Shown: piece by piece, positions 1-6,200 of the stretch
Numbering within the stretch: the stretch's first letter is position 1
Layout of the letters: every line of letters starts with the position of its first letter
Position numbers and translations under genes: made by a program
The notes under the pieces: generated by a model
What the model was told of the DNA's origin: nothing
Database searches by the model: none
The model's input: the letters and a program-made list of their open reading frames with translations, nothing else
Assembly (NCBI GenBank): GCA_019246575.1
Contig: JAFAQG010000928.1
Location: 1 to 6,200, forward strand
Source of the DNA: Acidobacteriaceae bacterium
GTDB lineage: Bacteria; Acidobacteriota; Terriglobia; Bryobacterales; Bryobacteraceae
DNA: 6,200 nucleotides
Reading direction: 5' to 3'

Positions 1-1
1 C

Positions 2-940
2 GAAGCCGCGATGCGAACGCTGCCGTTTCTCGTAGTGCTGTTCCTCATACTGCTGCTGGGCTTGCATTCCCTGTATCCGTGGGTGGACCGCAATAAGGTC
101 GCGAGCGACCTGGTGTTGCAACACAAGCGGCCATATCTCAACCTGCCGTTTTTCCTCATGCGAGCGGTGGTGTACTTCGCGGTTTGGTTCTGGTGGGGGT
201 ACCGAATTTACCGTATGTCGGTGAGACAGGACGAGACGGGGGACCCCACACTGGCCGAAAGGATGCGAAGATTTGCCGCGCCGGGTTGTGTGGTTGTGAC
301 GCTCTCGGTGAGTTTTGCGTATTTCGACTGGATTCTGTCGGCGGACGCGCATTTCTACTCGACTATTTATGGAGCGATGCTTTTGTTCGGCGATGTACTG
401 CAGACTTTTGCGCTCGTGATTGTTGCGTTGGTGCTGGCGTCGAAACAAGACCGGTTCGGCGGCAGGATCAACCCGGTAATTCTGCACGACATCGGCAACA
501 TGATGTTCGCATTCACGATTTTCTGGACGTATCTGTCGGTTTCGCAGTTGATCATTGTCTGGCCGGCGAATCTGCCGCTTGAAATCGCCTGGTATCTGGA
601 TCGGGTAAGGGGCGGTTGGAAAGTGATCGCGGCAATACTTTCTCTGGTGATGTTTGCGGTGCCGTTTCTTGGATTGCTATCGCAGGCGCGCAAGCGCGAT
701 CCGGTACGCCTGAGGCGCATCGCGGTGTGGATCTTGGCCGCGCGAGTGCTGGACACGTTCTGGATTGTCGAGCCTACATTCCGCAATACGGGGTTTGCGA
801 TCTATTGGACAGATTTCGCCGCGTTTTTAGGCATTGGCGGGATCTGGGTGTATCTGTACGTGAACAATCTGCGAGGGCGTCCGCTGCTGCCGTTGCACGA
901 TCCGCGCGTGATGTCACCGTTGCCGGAGGCGGCGGTATGA
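2..940 (+). CDS. actF: Alternative Complex III quinone-binding membrane subunit ActF, C-terminal part
   Basis: ActF is one of the two large NrfD-like integral membrane subunits of ACIII, the quinol:cytochrome c/oxidase oxidoreductase that replaces complex bc1 in many bacteria. The reading frame is open to the window edge (Glu-Ala-Ala precede the ATG at 11), so the true start lies upstream. The family is usually around 400 residues and 312 are present. Numbering from the ATG at 11, hydrophobic helices lie near residues 5-22, 48-66, 92-109, 117-143, 160-185, 205-223, 236-252 and 264-284. Two stretches look like the family signature: FDWILSADAHFYSTIYG (residues 105-121) and a segment starting at HDIGNMMFAFTIFW (159-172) that continues through SQLIIVWPANLP. 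Its stop overlaps the next start as ATGA. Downstream SCO and caa3 genes are the classic ACIII neighbours, so actA-E are expected upstream. Recognition is by remembered family pattern, with high confidence for the family. ActC is the less likely alternative because it normally lies earlier in the cluster. Confidence 0.88.
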   Translation, partial: EAAMRTLPFLVVLFLILLLGLHSLYPWVDRNKVASDLVLQHKRPYLNLPFFLMRAVVYFAVWFWWGYRIYRMSVRQDETGDPTLAERMRRFAAPGCVVVTLSVSFAYFDWILSADAHFYSTIYGAMLLFGDVLQTFALVIVALVLASKQDRFGGRINPVILHDIGNMMFAFTIFWTYLSVSQLIIVWPANLPLEIAWYLDRVRGGWKVIAAILSLVMFAVPFLGLLSQARKRDPVRLRRIAVWILAARVLDTFWIVEPTFRNTGFAIYWTDFAAFLGIGGIWVYLYVNNLRGRPLLPLHDPRVMSPLPEAAV

Positions 941-3900
941 GCCAGCCGCCACATAAACCGCACACGCTGGTGCATTTCGAGGGACCGAAGCAATCGGAAC
1001 CGCACGAAGGCCATGAACATACGCGCTTTGAAGGTATCGATGCGAGCGTAAAGGTAGTTATCGGGTCGCTGGCAATCATCTGGTTGACACTGATCATTAC
1101 GGGGGCGATTGTTTTTCCGATTCAAAACATTCTGAAGCACGAGAACCCTCCGGGCAATTTGCCGAGTCCGATGGCGCCTGCGCGTGTGCTTCCGCCGACG
1201 CCTGTGATTCAGGTACGTCCGTGGGAGACTTTGCCGGATTTGCGCGCGCATGAAGAGGAGGTGCTGAATTCGTACGGGAAGGACAACACGACGGGTCACA
1301 CACACGTTCCGATCAACCAGGCCATGGACGCCGTAATGGCGCAACTGAAGATTCAGCCGAATGCGCCTGCGGGACTGACGGTTCCGGGCGGTCAAGGACG
1401 CGACTTTGCGAAGGGATTGAGCGCGATGCCGCCTGAATATCAGAGGCCGACAATTCAAGGAGAGATTCGAAAGAATGCGCAGGCTTCTGCGTCACGTTAG
1501 TTGGGTACTACTGGTTGCGAGCGCGGCTTTGTCGAGCGCGCAATATGCGCCTCCGAAGCTGGCGGCCGGTGTGGGTATCGATCAGAAGCTCAATTCGCCG
1601 GTTCCGCTCGATCTGGTTTTTCGAGATGAGGCCAACCGTGTAGTGCCGCTACGCACTTACTTTGGAGATAAGCCGGTACTGATTGAGCTTGTTTATTTCG
1701 GCTGCACCAGCTTGTGTCCGATGACCGTACATGAATCGGTGATGGCTCTGAAGCGCGTGTCGTTGGAGCCGGGGCGCGATTACGAAGTGGCAGTCGTGAG
1801 CTTCGATCCGAATGATACACCGGCGCTGGCGGCGGAGAAAAAGGCGGAATACGCGAGCGAGTTTGGACGAGCGTCGTTTAACGCAGGGTGGCATTTTTTG
1901 ACGGGCACCCAGGATGCGATCTCGCGCCTGGCGAATGCGGTGGGCTTTCGGTACCGCTGGGATGAGGCTACAAAGCAGTTTGTGCATGCGGGCGGAATTA
2001 TGGTTGCGACGCCGGAGGGGAAGCTGTCGCGCTACTTCTATGGAATCCAGTACGCGCCGCAGGACATGAGGATGGCGCTGGTGGATGCGTCGAAGCACAA
2101 GATCGGATCGCCAGTGGATTATGTGCTGCTGTTTTGCTTTCACTATGATCCAGCGACGGGCAAATACACGCTCGCGATCGTCAATCTGTTGAAGGTGGCG
2201 GGGTGTGCGACGGTTCTGGCGTTAGCCGGGTTGCTGTATTTTCTGATGCGTAACGACAGAAACAAGGCGAGGCAGCCGAACTGGAAAGAGGCGCAGCATG
2301 TGGGCTAACTATCTGCTACTAGCCGATATGCCTCTATTTCCGGTGCAGGCGTCCAAGCAGGCCGGAGATATCGACGCACTGTACATCTTTTTGTGCCTAG
2401 TCACAGTTGTGATGACTTTGCTGATTTTCGCCTGCATCGTGTGGTTCGCGTATAAGTACCGGCGGAACGCGCATCCACACGCGACGCAGATCGAGGGTTC
2501 GACAAAGCTGGAGCTGACGTGGTCGATCGCTCCGTTCTTAGTGATGCTGGTGATGTTCGCGTGGGGCGCGGATTTGTATTACCGGGCACAGAACCCGCCG
2601 AAGGACGCGATGGAGATCTTTGTCACCGGCAAACAGTGGATGTGGAAGATTCAGTATCCGGACGGCGGGCGCGAGATCGACGAACTGCATGTGCCTCTCG
2701 GGCAGCCGGTAAAGCTTACGATGGCATCAGAGGACGTGATTCACAGTTTTTCAATTCCGGCGTTTCGCGTGCGGCACGATGTGGTACCGGGACATTATGA
2801 CAGCCTGTGGTTCACGGCAACTAAACCGGGCCGCTATCACCTGTTCTGCACGGAATACTGCGGGAACAATCATGCGGGAATGATCGGCTGGGTGGACGTA
2901 TTGGACCAGCGCGCATATGCGAACTGGGCGAGCGGCGGCGGCGGACAGGGCACGCTGGCTGAGCAAGGCCAAACGCTGTTTCAACAGATGGGTTGCGCGA
3001 CGTGCCATCTTCTGGATCAGCAGGGGCGGTGCCCGATTTTGCGGGGACTGTATGACAAGCCCGTGCAGCTGGCGGATGGCCGAACGGTGATTGCAAACGA
3101 CGCGTACATTCGCGAGTCGATTTTGGATCCAAATGCGAAGATTGTGGCTGGATTCGAGCCGAATATTATGCCGAATTTCAAGGGCCAGATCAGCGAGCAA
3201 GGAGTAATTCAGTTGATCGCGTTTATCAAGTCACTAGCGCCGACCGGACCTGCGTCGCAGCAGGGCAGCCAGCAGCCTCCGGTGGTGATTGCTCCGAGAG
3301 CAAGTGCAGCACCGACCGCGAAAGGCGCGGCAGCGGGGCAAACGCAGGCGCAGCAGTAAGACACGCGAGGGTAATTCAGGGATGGCAACAATCGCACACG
3401 GCAGACCGGAAATTGCGGAGGAAGTTAATTACCTCAATGTGGAGCACGGGTGGAAGAGCTGGCTGTTCACCACCGACCACAAGCGCATCGCGATACTGTA
3501 TCTGGTTTCCATAACGCTGATGTTTTTTGTCGGCGGCGCGTTTGCCGTGATGTTCCGGATCAACTTACTATCGCCCGAAGGCGTGTTCGCGCCCGAGACG
3601 TATAACCGGCTGTTTTCGATGCACGGCATCATCATGGTGTTCTTTTTCCTGGTGCCGTCGATTCCGGCGACACTGGCGAATTTCCTGATACCCATCATGG
3701 TGGGCGCGAAGGACTTGGCGTTTCCACGGATCAATCTTCTGAGCTGGTACATATACGTCGCGGGCGCGCTGCTGACGCTGTACGCAGTATTCCGCGGCGG
3801 CGTGGATACCGGGTGGACTTTCTATGCGCCGTTTAGCTCGACTTACTCGAATTCATATGTGCTGGCGGCAGCATTCGGTGTTTTTACAGCCGGATTTTCA

Positions 3901-6200
3901 TCTATTCTGACCGGCTTGAACTTCATTGTGACCGTACATAAGATGCGAGCGCCCGGCATGACCTGGTCGCGGCTGCCGCTGTTTGTGTGGTCGAACTACG
4001 CAACGGGCCTGATTCAGGTGCTAGGGACGCCGGTGCTTGCGATCACGCTGCTTCTGCTCGCGTTCGAGCGCATCGCGCATGTGGGGATTTTCGATCCGAA
4101 TATCGGCGGCGATCCCATTTTGTTTCCGCACCTGTTCTGGTTCTATTCACATCCGGCCGTGTACATCATGATTCTGCCGGGCATGGGCGTAATCAGCGAA
4201 ATTGTTTCGTGCTTCTCGCGCAAACGCATTTTCGGGTATAACTTTGTCGCGTTTTCGAGCATGGCTATCGCTGTGCTGAGTTTTGTGGTATGGGGACATC
4301 ACATGTTCCTCACGGGGGAGAGTATGTACTCCAGCATTTCTTTCTCGCTGCTGAGCATGATGGTCGCGGTTCCGTCGGCAATCAAGGTTTTCAACTGGAC
4401 GGCGACGATGTACAAAGGCTCGGTTTCGTTCGATACGCCGATGCTCTACGTGTTCGGGTTCATCGGACTATTTACTATCGGCGGTTTGACCGGGTTATTT
4501 CTCGCGACGCTGGCGACGGACGTGGCAACGCACGGCACTTACTTCGTTGTGGCGCACTTTCATTATGTGATGGTGGGCGGGATGGTCATGGCATTTATGG
4601 GCGGCCTGCATTTCTGGTGGCCCAAGATGACGGGACGCATGTATTCGGAGCCGTGGTCGAAATTTGCTGCGCTGCTGGTTTTTGTCGGATTCAATTTGAC
4701 ATTTTTCCCGCAGTTCATACTGGGATATCTGGGGATGCCGCGCCGTTACCATGCATATCCGCCGGAGTTTCAAGTGCTCAATGTGCTGTCGACGGCAGGC
4801 GCTTCGATTCTGGGCGTGGGATATGTCATTCCGATGATTTACATGCTGTACTCACTGAAGTACGGCCCGAAAGCCGGCAAGAATCCATGGGGGGCAGCGG
4901 GTCTGGAATGGCAGATTCAATCGCCTCCGACGACGTTCAATTTCGACGAGACGCCGATTGTAACCGAGGAAGCGTACAATTACGGCCCACTGGAGGAAGT
5001 GGTTGGCTGAAGCAATTGTTCCACCTTTAGAGCACGCCGCGACGCCGGAGGAGACGCATCTCCGGCACCATTTTGCGACTCCCGAGCAGCAGCTGGATGC
5101 CTCGATGCTCGGGATGTGGACGTTCCTGATCACGGAAGTTTTGTTTTTCGGCGGCATGTTCACGGCATACGCGATCTATCGGACGGTGTACGCCGGGGCG
5201 TTTGCGAGCACGAGCCACTACATGAACGTCATTCTGGGCGGAACCAACACGGCCGTACTGATCTGCAGCAGCTTGAGCATGGCGATGGCAGTGCGATCGG
5301 CACAGCTCAGCCGCTATCGCGCGGTTGTGATCTCGCTCATATTGACGATGATCTTCGGCACGATTTTTCTTGTTATCAAGTACTTCGAATATCACGAGAA
5401 GTGGGTCGAAGGCCTTGTGCCGGGACTGAAGTGGGACGCGGCGAAGTACTATATGCCGCAATATACGCATCAAGCGCAGATTCTGTTCTGGCTGTACTTC
5501 TGCATGACGGGGATGCACGCGCTGCACATGGTAGTTGGGCTCGGGCTCCTGAGTTACTTACTGGTGCAGTCGATCAGGAAAGTGTTCCATGCGAATTACT
5601 ACACGCCGGTGGAAATGATCGGTTTGTACTGGCACTTTGTCGATATTGTTTGGATATTCCTGTTCCCGTTGTTGTATCTGATTGGACGGCGCACATGAGA
5701 ACCACTCACGTTCCGACAACAGGATCGCTGGTTGGCGTCTGGGTTGTGCTCGTAATTCTGACGTGGACAACCGTGGGCGTCTCGTATCTCGAATTAGGGC
5801 CGTGGAACCTGGTCGTGGCATTAACCATTGCAGTAATCAAAGCGTCGTGTGTGGCCTGGATTTTTATGGGAGTCCGGTACAGCACGACACTCACGAGGCT
5901 GTTCGTGGTGGCGGGGCTGGTGTGGCTGACGATCATGATCATCATCACCAGCAGCGATTACGCGACCCGGCGGTGGGATTACCAGCCTCGGCCGTGGGCG
6001 ACGACGAAGGATGTAGCGACAAGGCCGTAGAAATCGGGTTGCGGCATCCGGCGAATTTCCTGTAAGCGCAACCAAGAGAGAGCGACGCGGAGAGTGCCGC
6101 AAACGCTCTTGCTGTTTGCGCGTGAACCATTTAGAGTAAGCAGATGTCCCGTCACGCATATGGCGGGGAGGGTGTGTGCGGATGATTACGGTTCGCAATC

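Overview
The window is a tightly packed, plus-strand respiratory operon. It holds the 3' end of an Alternative Complex III (ACIII) gene cluster, followed by an almost complete caa3-type (haem-copper, A2 subfamily) cytochrome c oxidase locus. The combination ActF - small one-helix protein - SCO1 - CoxB with fused cytochrome c - CoxA - CoxC - CoxD, with moderately high G+C by eye, fits Acidobacteriota best. This is inferred from remembered gene order and protein character. Other ACIII-bearing phyla are possible and no database search was run.

Layout: actF (2-940, 5' end outside the window); a 187-residue single-helix protein of unknown function (937-1500); an SCO1/SenC copper chaperone (1475-2308); coxB with a CuA site and a C-terminal haem c domain (2298-3359); coxA (3382-5010); coxC from a TTG start (5003-5698); and coxD (5695-6030). 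Every junction overlaps (4, 26, 11, 8 and 4 nt) except coxB/coxA, which has a 22-nt gap, so the block is almost certainly one translationally coupled transcript. No promoter for it lies in the window. After coxD come 150 bases with two short inverted repeats, a weak promoter-like pair and the probable first codons of another gene (6182 onward).

How the genes work together: ACIII, of which ActF is a quinone-binding membrane subunit, oxidises menaquinol or ubiquinol and passes electrons to a c-type haem. The haem c domain fused to CoxB can take electrons directly from ACIII and hand them to CuA, then to haem a and the haem a3/CuB centre of CoxA, where O2 is reduced to water and protons are pumped. 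SCO1 delivers copper to CuA. CoxC and CoxD are accessory membrane subunits.

Nothing here is a wholly new system. The most notable details are an apparent loss of the conserved Mg/Mn-site aspartate in CoxA (His-Gly instead of His-Asp), the A2-type Tyr-Ser signature replacing the helix-VI glutamate, and the conserved but functionally unassigned small protein between actF and sco1.
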